Shown piece by piece: positions 51,797 through 60,622 of a stretch of 64,000 nt of DNA. The stretch's first letter is position 1, and every line of letters starts with the position of its first letter. The stretch spans positions 1 to 64,000 of the forward strand of contig NZ_JALJRW010000018.1 of the NCBI RefSeq assembly GCF_024519465.1. The letters are read 5' to 3'. The notes below the pieces were generated by a model, which worked only from the letters and a program-made list of their open reading frames with translations, had not been told where the DNA came from and made no database searches. This DNA comes from Stenotrophomonas sp. Ste86 (lineage in GTDB: Bacteria; Pseudomonadota; Gammaproteobacteria; Xanthomonadales; Xanthomonadaceae). Both the position numbers and the translations under genes were made by a program.

Positions 51797-53680
51797 ATGA
51801 AGATGCGTGCCACCGTCCTGTCCGTGCTGTTGGCGTTGTCGGCCAGTGGCGTACAGGCGCAGACGTCGCCCCCACAGGATGTGGCCTGGCCGGGCGTGTT
51901 GCGCATCGATGTGGACGCGCGCGACATCGGCCGGCGCATCTTCAAGGTCAAGGCGACCATTCCGGCCAAGCCCGGTCCGCTCACCCTGCTGTATCCGCAG
52001 TGGCTGCCGGGCAGCCATTCGCCCAGCGGCCCCATCGACAAGCTGGCCGGGCTGGTGGTCACCGCCAATGGCAAACCGCTGGCCTGGAAACGCGACCCGT
52101 ACGATGTGTACGCCTTCCAGGTGGACGTACCCGAAGGTGCCAGCGAGGTGGTGGCCGCGTTCAAGTTCCTGTCGTCACAGGGCGGTACCCAGGGGCGGGT
52201 GGTGATGACCCCGGAGATGCTCAATCTGCAGTGGAACGCCAACTCGCTGTACCCGGCCGGCGTGATCACCCGCAACCTGCAGGCGCAGGCCAGTGTGACC
52301 CTGCCCAAGGGCTGGTCGTATGCCACCGCGCTGGAGACCGAGCGCCGCGACGGCGACACGGTGGTGTTCAAGCCGATCCGCTACGACCACCTGGTGGATT
52401 CGCCGCTGTTCGCCGGCCGCTATTACCAGCAATTCGACCTGGATCCCGGCGCCAAGGTGCCGGTGCATCTCAACGTGTTTGCCGATGATGCCAAGTCCCT
52501 GGTCGCCAAGCCCGAACAGGTGCAGGCACACCGTGCGCTGGTGCAGCAGATGTACAAGCTTTACGGCGCACGTCACTTCGACCGCTATGAGTTCCTGCTG
52601 GCACTGACCGGCAAGCTCGGCGGCATCGGGCTGGAGCACCAGCGCTCCAGCGAGAACAGCGCCGAGACCGGCTACTTCACCGACTGGGACAAGACCTGGC
52701 TGGGCCGCGATTTGCTGCCGCACGAGTTCAACCATTCCTGGAATGGCAAATACCGTCGCGGTGCGGATCTGGCCACGCCCAACTTCAACGTGCCCATGGG
52801 CGACAGCCTGCTGTGGCTGTACGAAGGCCAGACCCAGTTCTGGGGCCAGGTGCTGGCTGCGCGCTCGGGGTTGTGGAGCGTGCAGCAGACCCGCGAAACC
52901 CTGGCCAATGTCGCGGCGACCTACGATCGCGGTCGTCCCGGTCTGGCGTGGCGCAGCCTGCAGGACACCACCAACGATCCCACCATCGCCCAGCGCCGCG
53001 CGCTGGGATTCCGCAACTACCAGTTGAGCGAGGACTACTACTCCGGCGGGCAGATGGTGTGGCTGGACGTGGACGGCAAACTGCGCAGGCTGACCGGCAA
53101 CAAGCGCAGCCTGGACGATTTCGCCAAGGCGTTCTTCGGCATGAACGATGGCGACTGGAACGTCAATCCGTACACCTTCGACGACGTGGTGCACACCTTG
53201 AACGGCATCGCGCCGTTTGATTGGGCGACCTTCCTGCGCGAGCGCCTGGATGGCCACATGCCGCTGATCGGCGGGCTGGACGCGGCCGGTTGGAAACTGG
53301 TCTACACCGATGCCCCCAGCGATGCCTTCAAGGCGCAGGAGACCCGCGCCAACGGCACCAACCTGGTCTATTCGCTGGGCCTGAGCGTGGCCAACAGCGG
53401 TGCAGTCACCGACGTGCTGTGGGACAGCCCCGCATTCAACGCCGGCCTTACCCCGGGCATGACCGTGCTGGCGGTCAACGGACGCGTGTTCAAGGGTGAA
53501 GCGCTGAAGGAAGCGGTGACCGCTGCCAAGACCGACACGGCCCCCATCACCCTGCTGGTGCGCAGCTTCGACCGCATCGACACGGTGACGCTGGATTACC
53601 ACGGTGGCCTGCTGTATCCGTCGCTTGAGCGCATCCCCGGCAAGCCGGATCGTCTGGCCGAGCTCTGGAAAGCCCGATGA
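51797..53680 (+). CDS. M61-family glycyl aminopeptidase with PDZ domain
   Basis: 627 aa exported zinc peptidase. Signal peptide about 1-20 (...LALSASGVQAQ); an N-terminal beta domain; the catalytic motif HEFNHSWNGKYRR with His309, Glu310, His313; and a C-terminal PDZ domain (about 530-600, DVLWDSPAFNAGLTPGMTVL). M61 enzymes release N-terminal Gly or Ala. Its TGA overlaps the ATG of the next gene (ATGA). Confidence 0.93.
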   Translation: MKMRATVLSVLLALSASGVQAQTSPPQDVAWPGVLRIDVDARDIGRRIFKVKATIPAKPGPLTLLYPQWLPGSHSPSGPIDKLAGLVVTANGKPLAWKRDPYDVYAFQVDVPEGASEVVAAFKFLSSQGGTQGRVVMTPEMLNLQWNANSLYPAGVITRNLQAQASVTLPKGWSYATALETERRDGDTVVFKPIRYDHLVDSPLFAGRYYQQFDLDPGAKVPVHLNVFADDAKSLVAKPEQVQAHRALVQQMYKLYGARHFDRYEFLLALTGKLGGIGLEHQRSSENSAETGYFTDWDKTWLGRDLLPHEFNHSWNGKYRRGADLATPNFNVPMGDSLLWLYEGQTQFWGQVLAARSGLWSVQQTRETLANVAATYDRGRPGLAWRSLQDTTNDPTIAQRRALGFRNYQLSEDYYSGGQMVWLDVDGKLRRLTGNKRSLDDFAKAFFGMNDGDWNVNPYTFDDVVHTLNGIAPFDWATFLRERLDGHMPLIGGLDAAGWKLVYTDAPSDAFKAQETRANGTNLVYSLGLSVANSGAVTDVLWDSPAFNAGLTPGMTVLAVNGRVFKGEALKEAVTAAKTDTAPITLLVRSFDRIDTVTLDYHGGLLYPSLERIPGKPDRLAELWKAR

Positions 53681-54396
53681 CCGTCCGCGGCCGCGAGCTA
53701 CTCATCGTAGTGCTGGCGGCCGCCGCCATCCTCGGCGCAGGGCTGCAGGGCGACGGACGCTGGCTGCACTGGCTGGCAAAGCCGCTGACCACCCTGCTCA
53801 TCGCGTCCATCGCATGGCACCCCGGTAGTGCCGGCCGCTGGCCGGCAACCTCAGCCCTCTCACTGGGCCCAGGCTACCGTCGCGCGGTGCTGGCCGGCAT
53901 GGGGCTCTCCTGCGTCGGCGACATCGCCTTGATGCTGCCGGTGGACGCCTTTGTCCCGGGGCTGGTCGCGTTCCTGCTCGCACATGTCTGCTACATCATC
54001 GCGTTCCGCGCCGGCTTCAGGGCCGGGCGTGGATTGTGGATGGCCGTTGTGCTGTTGGGAGCGTTCGCCGCCACCAACGTCACCGCGCTGTGGCCGCATC
54101 TTCCCGCCGACATGCGCGTGCCGGTGCTGGCCTACGTGGTGGTGCTCGCGTTGATGGCGATGCTGGCGTTGGCGCGCGTGTGGGCGAGGCCAGCGTTGCC
54201 CGGCGTGCCGCGTCGCAGTGCAGGCTGGGCTGCCGGTGGTGCACTGCTGTTTGTCGCCAGCGATTCGCTGCTGGCGTGGGACCGCTTTGCGGATGGATTG
54301 CCGATGGCCAGTCTGCTGGTGCTCGGTACGTATTACGCCGCGCAATATGGCATCGCCCGGTCGGTGGCAGGTGGCGGTCGAAGCGCTTCGGTTTGA
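53677..54396 (+). CDS. YhhN-family lysoplasmalogenase-like membrane protein
   Basis: 239 aa with seven to eight hydrophobic helices. LHWLAKPLTTLLIASIAWHP and GMGLSCVGDIALMLPVDAFV are typical of YhhN/TMEM86 proteins, which hydrolyse vinyl-ether lysophospholipids in animals; the bacterial role is unclear. A GTAG repeat lies in frame at 53824-53847 and is read as GSAGRWPAT, lengthening the loop between helices 2 and 3 without breaking the frame. Confidence 0.83.
   Translation: MTVRGRELLIVVLAAAAILGAGLQGDGRWLHWLAKPLTTLLIASIAWHPGSAGRWPATSALSLGPGYRRAVLAGMGLSCVGDIALMLPVDAFVPGLVAFLLAHVCYIIAFRAGFRAGRGLWMAVVLLGAFAATNVTALWPHLPADMRVPVLAYVVVLALMAMLALARVWARPALPGVPRRSAGWAAGGALLFVASDSLLAWDRFADGLPMASLLVLGTYYAAQYGIARSVAGGGRSASV
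53824..53847 (+). repeat. GTAG (SMAG-like) repeat inside a coding gene
   Basis: GTAGTGCCGGCCGCTGGCCG plus GCAA, identical in type to intergenic units at 9144 and 32381, but within the lysoplasmalogenase-like gene and in frame. Confidence 0.92.
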
Positions 54397-54421
54397 TGCC
54401 AACGTTGGATTGAAGGGGCGA

Positions 54422-56059
54422 TCAGTCCTCGTCACCCACATCCTGCGCGTTCTCGCAGCGCTTTCGTGGCGGGCACAGCCGATCCAGCAACGCTGCGGTG
54501 ACGCCATTGCTCCAGCCGAAGCCATCCTGCAACGGGTATTCGCCGCCACCACCGCCGCCGGCCGAACCGTCGACCACGTATTTCTCCACCAGTTTGTTTT
54601 CGCGGTCGTACACCGCCTGCACCGTGTGCAGGAAGCGGACCCCGATGCGGCGCGCGACCGCGTCCTGCTTGTAGCGCTGCAACCCATCCACCGCGACCCA
54701 CTGCAGCGGCGCCCAGCCATTGGGCGCGTCCCATTGCTGGCCGGTGTCCAGCGTGGTGGTCAGTAGGCCGCCTTGGCGTAGCAGCTGCGTGTTGGCTGCC
54801 TTGGCGGTCTGCCGGGCCTGCGCAGGCGTAGCGACGTGTAGCCACAGCGGGAACAGCGCGGCGGCGGTGAGCGCGGGGCGGGTCGCGCCGGTGTCCAGAT
54901 CGCGATCGGCGTACCAGCCGTGTTCGGCATTCCAGAGCAGCGTGTTGATGGCGCGCTGGCGTGCCTTCGCCTGCTGCTTGAAGTCGCGTGCGGCAGCGCC
55001 GTCACCGGCGGCCTTGCTGGCGCGGGCGAGGGTGGTTTCCAGGTGGAACAGCAGGCTGTTCAGATCCACCGGCACGATCGCCGTGGTGTGGATGCTGGCC
55101 AGCACGCCCGGTTCGGCCAGCCAGCGCGAACTGAAATCCCAACCCGACTCCGCACCCGCGCGCAGGTCGCGATACACCTGCGACGGCGCGCGCTGCGGCG
55201 CCTTCGCGGCGGTGGCCAGGTCATCGGTCCACGACTCGGTGCGTGGCACCGCGCGCGCATCCCAGTAACGGTTGAGTACCTGGCCATCGGCCAGCCGTAC
55301 CACGCGCTCGCTGGCGGTGCCGGGTGGCAGGCCTTGCGCACCGCGCATCCAGGAGGCGTGCTCGATGCGTAATTGCGGCAGGTAACGGCGATACGCGTCG
55401 TCACCCTCGTGGGTTGCCAGCAGATCCACCATCATGCTGAAGAACGGCGGCTGCGAGCGGCTCAGGTAATAGCTGCGGTTGCCATTGGGGATATGCCCGT
55501 ACTGATCCAGCTGCCAGGCGAAGTTGTCCACCATGTCGCGTACCTGCTGCCAGCGTCCGCTCGAGGCCAGCCCGAGCATCGTGAAATAGCTGTCCCAGTA
55601 ATACACCTCGCGGAAGCGTCCACCCGGGACCACGTAGGGCTTGGGCAGCGGTAGCAGCGAGCCGCGCGGGTCGACCGTCTCGGTGGTGCGCGTGAGCACC
55701 GGCCACAGGCCTTCGATGTGGGCGCGCAGGGTTTCGCCGGTGGGTGGCACGTAAGCGGTTGCCTCCCCGGGCACGGTGAAGTGCTCGGCGACGAACGCGG
55801 GCAGGTGGTCCGGCTGACCTCTCATCTCTTGCCACTGCGCCAGCACAGTGCTTGCTTCCTGCCTGGGCACGGCGTCGGCGAAGGTTTTCTGGTCCTTGAA
55901 CAGGTGTGCGCTCTGGACCTGCTGGAACAGCGGTTGCCACTGCTGGTCTGGCGGCATTGGTGGCTGCGGGGCCGCCTCGGCGGCGGCGGTGCTTGGACCG
56001 GGGCCAGCGCAGAGCAGGCAGACCAGCAGCAGGCCGGTGAAGCGGGGGCGGGAGCGCAT
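54422..56059 (-). CDS. treA: Periplasmic alpha,alpha-trehalase
   Basis: 545 aa GH37 enzyme splitting trehalose into two glucoses. Signal peptide MRSRPRFTGLLLVCLLCAGP. Both family signatures are present: PGGRFREVYYWDSYF and QWDAPNGWAPLQ; a GGGGEYPLQDGFGWSNGV segment lies near the C terminus. Export implies use of external or osmotic trehalose. Convergent with the lysoplasmalogenase-like gene. Confidence 0.95.
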   Translation of the reverse strand: MRSRPRFTGLLLVCLLCAGPGPSTAAAEAAPQPPMPPDQQWQPLFQQVQSAHLFKDQKTFADAVPRQEASTVLAQWQEMRGQPDHLPAFVAEHFTVPGEATAYVPPTGETLRAHIEGLWPVLTRTTETVDPRGSLLPLPKPYVVPGGRFREVYYWDSYFTMLGLASSGRWQQVRDMVDNFAWQLDQYGHIPNGNRSYYLSRSQPPFFSMMVDLLATHEGDDAYRRYLPQLRIEHASWMRGAQGLPPGTASERVVRLADGQVLNRYWDARAVPRTESWTDDLATAAKAPQRAPSQVYRDLRAGAESGWDFSSRWLAEPGVLASIHTTAIVPVDLNSLLFHLETTLARASKAAGDGAAARDFKQQAKARQRAINTLLWNAEHGWYADRDLDTGATRPALTAAALFPLWLHVATPAQARQTAKAANTQLLRQGGLLTTTLDTGQQWDAPNGWAPLQWVAVDGLQRYKQDAVARRIGVRFLHTVQAVYDRENKLVEKYVVDGSAGGGGGGEYPLQDGFGWSNGVTAALLDRLCPPRKRCENAQDVGDED

Positions 56060-56258
56060 CGGCGGCCTCCAGGGGGTGGTGGGGCCACTTTAGGGGCGGA
56101 GGCGTCAACGTCCGGTCCTGTTGGGGGCAGCCCTTGGTGCACCGCTTGTGGGACGGGCGATGGTGGACTGTGGGACGGGGATTGCGGGCCTGTACTGCGG
56201 ATGTGCTGGCGCGGCCAATTGACCATTCCGGCCACTCCCCCGTAGAATTGCCTGCTCA

Positions 56259-56334
56259 GCCGGAATAGCTCAGTTGGTAGAGCGGCGCATTCGTAATGCG
56301 TAGGTCGTAGGTTCGATTCCTATTTCCGGCACCA
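56259..56334 (+). tRNA. tRNA-Thr (anticodon CGU)
   Basis: 76 nt including encoded CCA. The acceptor stem GCCGGAA pairs with TTCCGGC; the D arm reads GCTCAGTTGGTAGAGC; the anticodon loop TTCGTAA gives CGU for ACG codons; the T arm is TAGGTTCGATTCCTA. Base composition changes abruptly just downstream, so it is the probable integration target of the following island. Confidence 0.98.
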
Positions 56335-56344
56335 GATACAGCAG

Positions 56345-56373
56345 AAAGCCCCGGCCTTGGTCGGGGCTTTTTG
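56345..56373 (+). terminator. Rho-independent terminator after tRNA-Thr
   Basis: AAAGCCCCG/CGGGGCTTT stem with T run, 10 bases past the tRNA. Confidence 0.9.
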
Positions 56374-56668
56374 TTTGTGTGGGTGTTGGAACCTATTGAT
56401 GGGAAAGGTGTTTCTTCCACTCCCAAGGTTAGGTGGCTTAAACAGGCGACAGTTGCGGACAATTCGCATCCATCTTGGAACAACTGTGCAAAGTCGCACT
56501 GTTGGCTTCAATGCCGCTTACCACGCTGAGCGGCTTCTTCGAGCGTCGGTCAGTTCAGTGTGGTAAGAACGCATCAGATGGCTCAAAGTTGGACCATAGT
56601 CGGCGAAGATCTGATCCCAAGCCCGACCTTCGTCGATACGTACCCTCGTGACTTGGAGTGTGACGGTA
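56374..56668 (+). other. Gene-free structured leader upstream of the reverse transcriptase (possible ncRNA)
   Basis: No convincing gene in 295 bases. An 11-bp inverted repeat TACCACGCTGA (56519-56529) / TCAGTGTGGTA (56555-56565) and a second, ATCAGAT (56573-56579) / ATCTGAT (56609-56615), could fold into adjacent stem-loops. Several defence RTs use a non-coding RNA next to the RT gene, so this is a candidate position; transcription is not shown. Confidence 0.4.
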
Positions 56669-58291
56669 ATGGAGTACAGAGACTTCCTGAGGGCCGCGCG
56701 CGAAGTGGGCGCGCATGGAGACAACGACACATTGCCGTTCGATGGCGATTCTAGGTTCGTCAAGGCATGCGCCGAGTCGCTTGCGTACGTTGCAAATGCA
56801 CTCTATGAAAGGTGCTTGACAAAAACCCCCGCGGAGGTCAAGGAGGAACTGAAAGGTTACGAACCGTTCTCCGAGCGGTTGCTCGTACCTACGGGTTCCG
56901 CCGGCTTTAGGGTAGTAACAAAGATCCATCCATTTTGGAACATTTTCCTCAATGGCCTTGGAGTAAGCATTGCACGGGTGTCCGCGCCTCTTCGTTCCGG
57001 TCGTGCACATTCGTATCGATTTGTAGATGACGATGATGCGATTGACATTTTCGATCGGAGTTATTCGTGGCGGGCTTTCAGGCTTGCTTCAGTCGAAGCA
57101 GCAGAGCAGGCCGGCGACGACGCTGTAGTGATCCAGACAGATATTTCCAGCTTCTATGAACGAATATCTCACCATCATATCGAGAACATGCTTGGTAGCA
57201 TGGTCGATGAACAGTGTTCCGTTCAAGTGAACGCACTGTTGTCGCGCTTCTCTGCAGGACGCTCATTCGCTCTACCCGTCGGAGGTCAATTCTCGAGGAT
57301 AGTCGCGGAGTCCTTTATGCTGCCCATCGACCAAGCCCTTGACCGCAGAGAAGTTAATTGGTTTAGGTACGTTGATGACTATGTGGTAGTTGCCCCTGAT
57401 TTCCATGTTGCTCATGAACATCTTGCGTACTTATCCAAGCAGCTTTCTGATTTTGGACTTTCGCTAAACAGGACGAAGACCACGATTCTACGAGCATCTT
57501 CGTTCTCTGACTACGTTCGTGCGCAGCTGGGAGCGGACGAGGGCGAGGTTGGGCTGTTGAAGGAGATTGACCTCCACTTTGATCCGTATTCTGATTCGCC
57601 TCTTGAGGACTACGAAAGTCTACGTGCAACCATTGAGTCCCTCGATGTGCAGAAGCTACTTAGCTTGGAGTTGGAAAAGTCAGTTCCGGATAACTTTTTG
57701 GTGGCTCAAGTTGGTCGGACCTTAGAGTTTCACTCGCCTGAAGTTGCCCTTGACTTGGTAAAGACGCTTTTGAGTGAGGCGAGCTTGAGGTCATTTCGTG
57801 GCTCATGGTCAACGATCATGAGAGGCGTCGCTCATCTGCGGACTTTGGATGGGTATCAGCACGTTCACGAAGAAATCGATTGCTGTCTGGACCGAGTTTT
57901 GACGCACTCTCGCTACCTCTTAACCAATGAAGGAAGTCAGCTTCACTTCCTTCGAGCCCTGCGCTTCTCGCCCTCGCGTGTCCGTGCTGCGTTCGTTTGG
58001 GGTCTCTATGAGGAATCCGCCTCAGTGACCGTCAAGCGGGGATGCATTGACTGTGTATCCGGGTGGGCCACCCACGGCGATTTGAACACAATAGCTAATC
58101 GATGGAGTGGGATGCATGCCGAGGTGCGGCGGGCGGCATGGATCTGTTCAAAAGCTTTTGGGAGAGAGGGGGTGGATTTCCGGAGGCAGCGTCGCACGTC
58201 TCTTGTTCGAGGAGGACAGCTCGGATTTGAACAGGGTGAATCAGAAACGTTCTCCGTTATCTTTGAAAGGTGGGCGCGTGAGCAGACCTAA
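56669..58291 (+). CDS. Reverse transcriptase of the Abi/unknown-group (defence) type
   Basis: 540 aa RNA-dependent DNA polymerase. Motif A is VVIQTDISSFYERIS with Asp158; motif B ALPVGGQFSRIVAE (about 201-214); motif C RYVDDYVVV with YVDD at 234-237; motif D DFGLSLNRTKTTI. The LPVGGxxSR form of motif B is seen in AbiA/AbiK/AbiP2 and UG RTs rather than group II introns or typical retrons, and no maturase or endonuclease domain follows. Residues about 300-540 are helical and of unknown fold. The ATG at 56669 follows TTGGAG; a GTG seven codons earlier is possible. A/T-rich compared with the chromosome. The downstream nuclease-like gene overlaps by 14 bases. Defence function is inferred. Confidence 0.88.
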   Translation: MEYRDFLRAAREVGAHGDNDTLPFDGDSRFVKACAESLAYVANALYERCLTKTPAEVKEELKGYEPFSERLLVPTGSAGFRVVTKIHPFWNIFLNGLGVSIARVSAPLRSGRAHSYRFVDDDDAIDIFDRSYSWRAFRLASVEAAEQAGDDAVVIQTDISSFYERISHHHIENMLGSMVDEQCSVQVNALLSRFSAGRSFALPVGGQFSRIVAESFMLPIDQALDRREVNWFRYVDDYVVVAPDFHVAHEHLAYLSKQLSDFGLSLNRTKTTILRASSFSDYVRAQLGADEGEVGLLKEIDLHFDPYSDSPLEDYESLRATIESLDVQKLLSLELEKSVPDNFLVAQVGRTLEFHSPEVALDLVKTLLSEASLRSFRGSWSTIMRGVAHLRTLDGYQHVHEEIDCCLDRVLTHSRYLLTNEGSQLHFLRALRFSPSRVRAAFVWGLYEESASVTVKRGCIDCVSGWATHGDLNTIANRWSGMHAEVRRAAWICSKAFGREGVDFRRQRRTSLVRGGQLGFEQGESETFSVIFERWAREQT

Positions 58292-59018
58292 CCTGATTGA
58301 CCCGCGAAGCGTCGCTCGCGACGTGCCTGGGCTGTTCGAGATCGTATTCCCCGGACTAACCCCTGGTCTCGTTGCTCACCTCAATGCTACGAGCTGCTCC
58401 TTAGAAGGGGATGCAGTTGATGACGAAGAAGTTCGACGGTGCAAGCTAGGGGCAGCCCTCTTGTTTGAGGTCTCTTGCGTCAGGGTGGATCGTCTCTTTG
58501 AGCGTGATGAGGGAGCTGATAATCCTCAGTCTTGCCTAGTGGAAGCTTGGCACAGGCAAAGTAGGTTTTACGACGCAAGATATGTCGACTTCATTGATGA
58601 TCACGACTGGACTATTGCACGCGAAGTTGGTAACTCTCTTCATGCTGCACTGATCGATGCATGCAAATCACGCGGACAGTCGGTTATCGTTCGTCCTCTA
58701 GTAATGGGTTGCCAGTGGATCTCAGGTTCCTGCGGAGACTACGCGATTGGTGACTGTATCGTCGAGGTAAAATGTATCGTAGGCAACTTCAGTGGTGCCG
58801 ACTATCGACAGGTTTTGATCTATTGGATGCTGTCACTCATCGCTGATGTTGAAGGGCGCGGCGAGGTCTGGAAGCAGGCGGTTCTCATCAATCCCCGCCG
58901 AAAGTTGATGATTGATCTAGATCTTCAAAATTTCTTGACGGTAGTAGGTCGCGGCGCTACCCACATTGAGATGATGCAGCGGTTCTTGTCCGTCGTAGGG
59001 GAGCGCATGCCTAGGTGA
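58278..59018 (+). CDS. Putative PD-(D/E)XK nuclease partner of the reverse transcriptase
   Basis: 246 aa, starting at a GTG (VSRPNLIDPRS) that lies inside the last codons of the RT gene. The segment GDYAIGDCIVEVKC (Asp154, Asp159, Glu163, Lys165) followed by DYRQVLIYWMLSLI (Gln178, Tyr182) has the order of acidic residues, E-x-K and downstream Gln/Tyr helix seen in PD-(D/E)XK nucleases. The N-terminal 130 residues are not recognised. Overlap implies coupled translation with the RT, suggesting a complex or a joint pathway. Nuclease activity is inferred from motif only. Confidence 0.7.
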   Translation: MSRPNLIDPRSVARDVPGLFEIVFPGLTPGLVAHLNATSCSLEGDAVDDEEVRRCKLGAALLFEVSCVRVDRLFERDEGADNPQSCLVEAWHRQSRFYDARYVDFIDDHDWTIAREVGNSLHAALIDACKSRGQSVIVRPLVMGCQWISGSCGDYAIGDCIVEVKCIVGNFSGADYRQVLIYWMLSLIADVEGRGEVWKQAVLINPRRKLMIDLDLQNFLTVVGRGATHIEMMQRFLSVVGERMPR

Positions 59019-59450
59019 CGTGAGTCTGATCAGCCTGACGATGCACTTCGTGAGGTTTGTGTCGATTGGGTCGATTGAAGCATGTCGAAAACTTATGTCT
59101 TCGCGTAGATTTTTCTGTGTGCCAGGATCGATAGTGGTTGGGCGGGACCGGGCTAGCGCAGGCGCTGTTCATTAGTTGGGTTTTGCATGAGCAATGATGT
59201 CTCATTCGTCATCGTCTTCTCTGCGAGACCCTTCGTCTATAGAACGGTTGGAAACCAGGCAGGCTTGATCGCTATTGCAGTGACGCATGAGTGGCGCATC
59301 GTAGGCTAGTCATGCCCATCTCTGACGGGGGATATCATCAGGATTTTTGATGGAGTGGCTGCAGGGGCACGAACTCGGTAGATCAGTTCTTCGCTGATGG
59401 AAGTTGGGAAATGTAGATGTACTTGAGAATTCCAAACATAGGGTGGAACT
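59019..59450. other. Gene-poor interval in the island
   Basis: No frame here is convincing. A 40-codon frame starts at 59187 (MSNDVSFVIVFSARPFVYR...) but lacks a ribosome site and relatives I know. The interval presumably holds the promoter of the gene at 59451; a decayed gene or an RNA is possible. Confidence 0.4.
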
Positions 59451-59819
59451 ATGGGTAATGCTGCCATCGATCAAGTTTTGTACGAAAAGCTCGTGAAGCT
59501 CGCAATCGATGGATCCCTCGCAACATACGGAGATGTCGCTCCATTGATCGGCCTCGACATGGCATTGGACGCTGACCGTGAAGAGATTGCGAGAAGGCTT
59601 GGAGATATTGTTCTCTTCGAGCATGCGCAAGGAAGACCGATGCTGACTGCCTTGGTCGTGCATAAGGGTGGGGATAACAACCCTGGGGAGGGGTTCTTCT
59701 CCGCTGCTGAAAAAATAAGTCTGTTTAATGGTTCTAGGCGAGATATCGACAGGCTCATCTTCTGGGTCAATCAGGTAACTTTAGTTCACAATCACTGGTC
59801 AAGTTCGAGATTGAGCTGA
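59451..59819 (+). CDS. Small conserved hypothetical protein
   Basis: 122 aa. YEKLVKLAIDGSLATYGDVA followed by PLIGLDMALDADREEIARRL, HAQGRPMLTALVVHK and GEGFFSAAEKISL match a widespread unnamed family found with DNA-modifying and defence genes. The first half could be a winged-helix. No catalytic residues identified. Island composition; 30 bases before the DUF2971 gene, probably one transcript. Confidence 0.75.
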   Translation: MGNAAIDQVLYEKLVKLAIDGSLATYGDVAPLIGLDMALDADREEIARRLGDIVLFEHAQGRPMLTALVVHKGGDNNPGEGFFSAAEKISLFNGSRRDIDRLIFWVNQVTLVHNHWSSSRLS

Positions 59820-59849
59820 CCAATTTCCGTTCGACATAGATGAGTCGAT

Positions 59850-60542
59850 ATGTCAGAGAAAAAGAGTTCTGGTTCTATCTACCGCATCATGGACTTTGCG
59901 CGTGTTGTTGAGCTTTTTAACACCAACGAGCTGTATTTTGCCAGTCCCTCAGAGTGGGACGACCCATACGAGAAAAGAGGCATTCCACTGAATGGTGGAG
60001 GGGTCTTTGCACAGTGCTGGTGCCAGCTTGCGGCCTCGGACGCGATGTGGAGGATCTACTCCCAACATGGTATGGGCGTTAGGATTTCTACTTTCCCGAC
60101 GAAGTTGGAGGAGCAGGTCACGGCTGGAGTTATGAACGATGGCCTTAAATGGCGGGGTGGGCCGGTTGCGTATCTTCCGCAGTTCAAGTTGGACGAAGAA
60201 TGTAGAGCTTTGGCAGGAAGGCTGCGTCAGGATTCCAAAGCCAAGCACGCGGTAGAAATGCTCTACATGAAGAGAGAAGCTTTCCAGCATGAGAGTGAGT
60301 GGAGGGCGACCATATATCATCCTGTAAAACAAGGCCGTCGTGGGGGAAATGGTATTAAAGTGCGCGTTGATGCGCATGATTTGGTTAACCGAATACTCCT
60401 GGATCCTAGGGCGCCGGATGCGCTTATCGATGCATTTAAGTTCTATTTTGAGAAGAAGCTGAAGTTCAAAGGAAGAGTGGGGCGTTCTGTTCTCTATAGA
60501 TCGCCAGATCCTATTGATTTTGACGATGAAGAGGATGTGTAG
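59850..60542 (+). CDS. DUF2971 domain protein
   Basis: 230 aa, soluble. SIYRIMDFARVVELFNTNEL and YFASPSEWDDPYEKRG form the DUF2971 N-terminal signature, and the middle has WRIYSQHGMGVRIST and FQHESEWRATIYHP. DUF2971 proteins are frequent cargo of genomic islands and defence loci; biochemical role unknown. Placed before the recombinase remnant. Confidence 0.85.
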   Translation: MSEKKSSGSIYRIMDFARVVELFNTNELYFASPSEWDDPYEKRGIPLNGGGVFAQCWCQLAASDAMWRIYSQHGMGVRISTFPTKLEEQVTAGVMNDGLKWRGGPVAYLPQFKLDEECRALAGRLRQDSKAKHAVEMLYMKREAFQHESEWRATIYHPVKQGRRGGNGIKVRVDAHDLVNRILLDPRAPDALIDAFKFYFEKKLKFKGRVGRSVLYRSPDPIDFDDEEDV

Positions 60543-60622
60543 AAGCGGAAGATCCTCATCCAAACACGGCCTCGCATCCTGTCCTAAGTTGGCCTTATCG
60601 CCACTTACGGACAGTCTGCGCA

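Noticed and set aside
56518..56763. 81-codon minus-strand frame across the RT start (ends DQIFADYGPTLSHLMRSYH)
   Set aside because: It overlaps the RT N terminus and has no clear ribosome site; the text looks protein-like but I know no relative, so it was left as possible remnant only.
56669..58291. Group II intron or retron RT
   Set aside because: No maturase X or endonuclease domain and no retron-type msr/msd hairpin adjacent; motif B is LPVGGxxSR, as in Abi/UG RTs.
59187..59309. 40-codon frame MSNDVSFVIVFSARPF...
   Set aside because: Too short, no ribosome site, no recognised relative.
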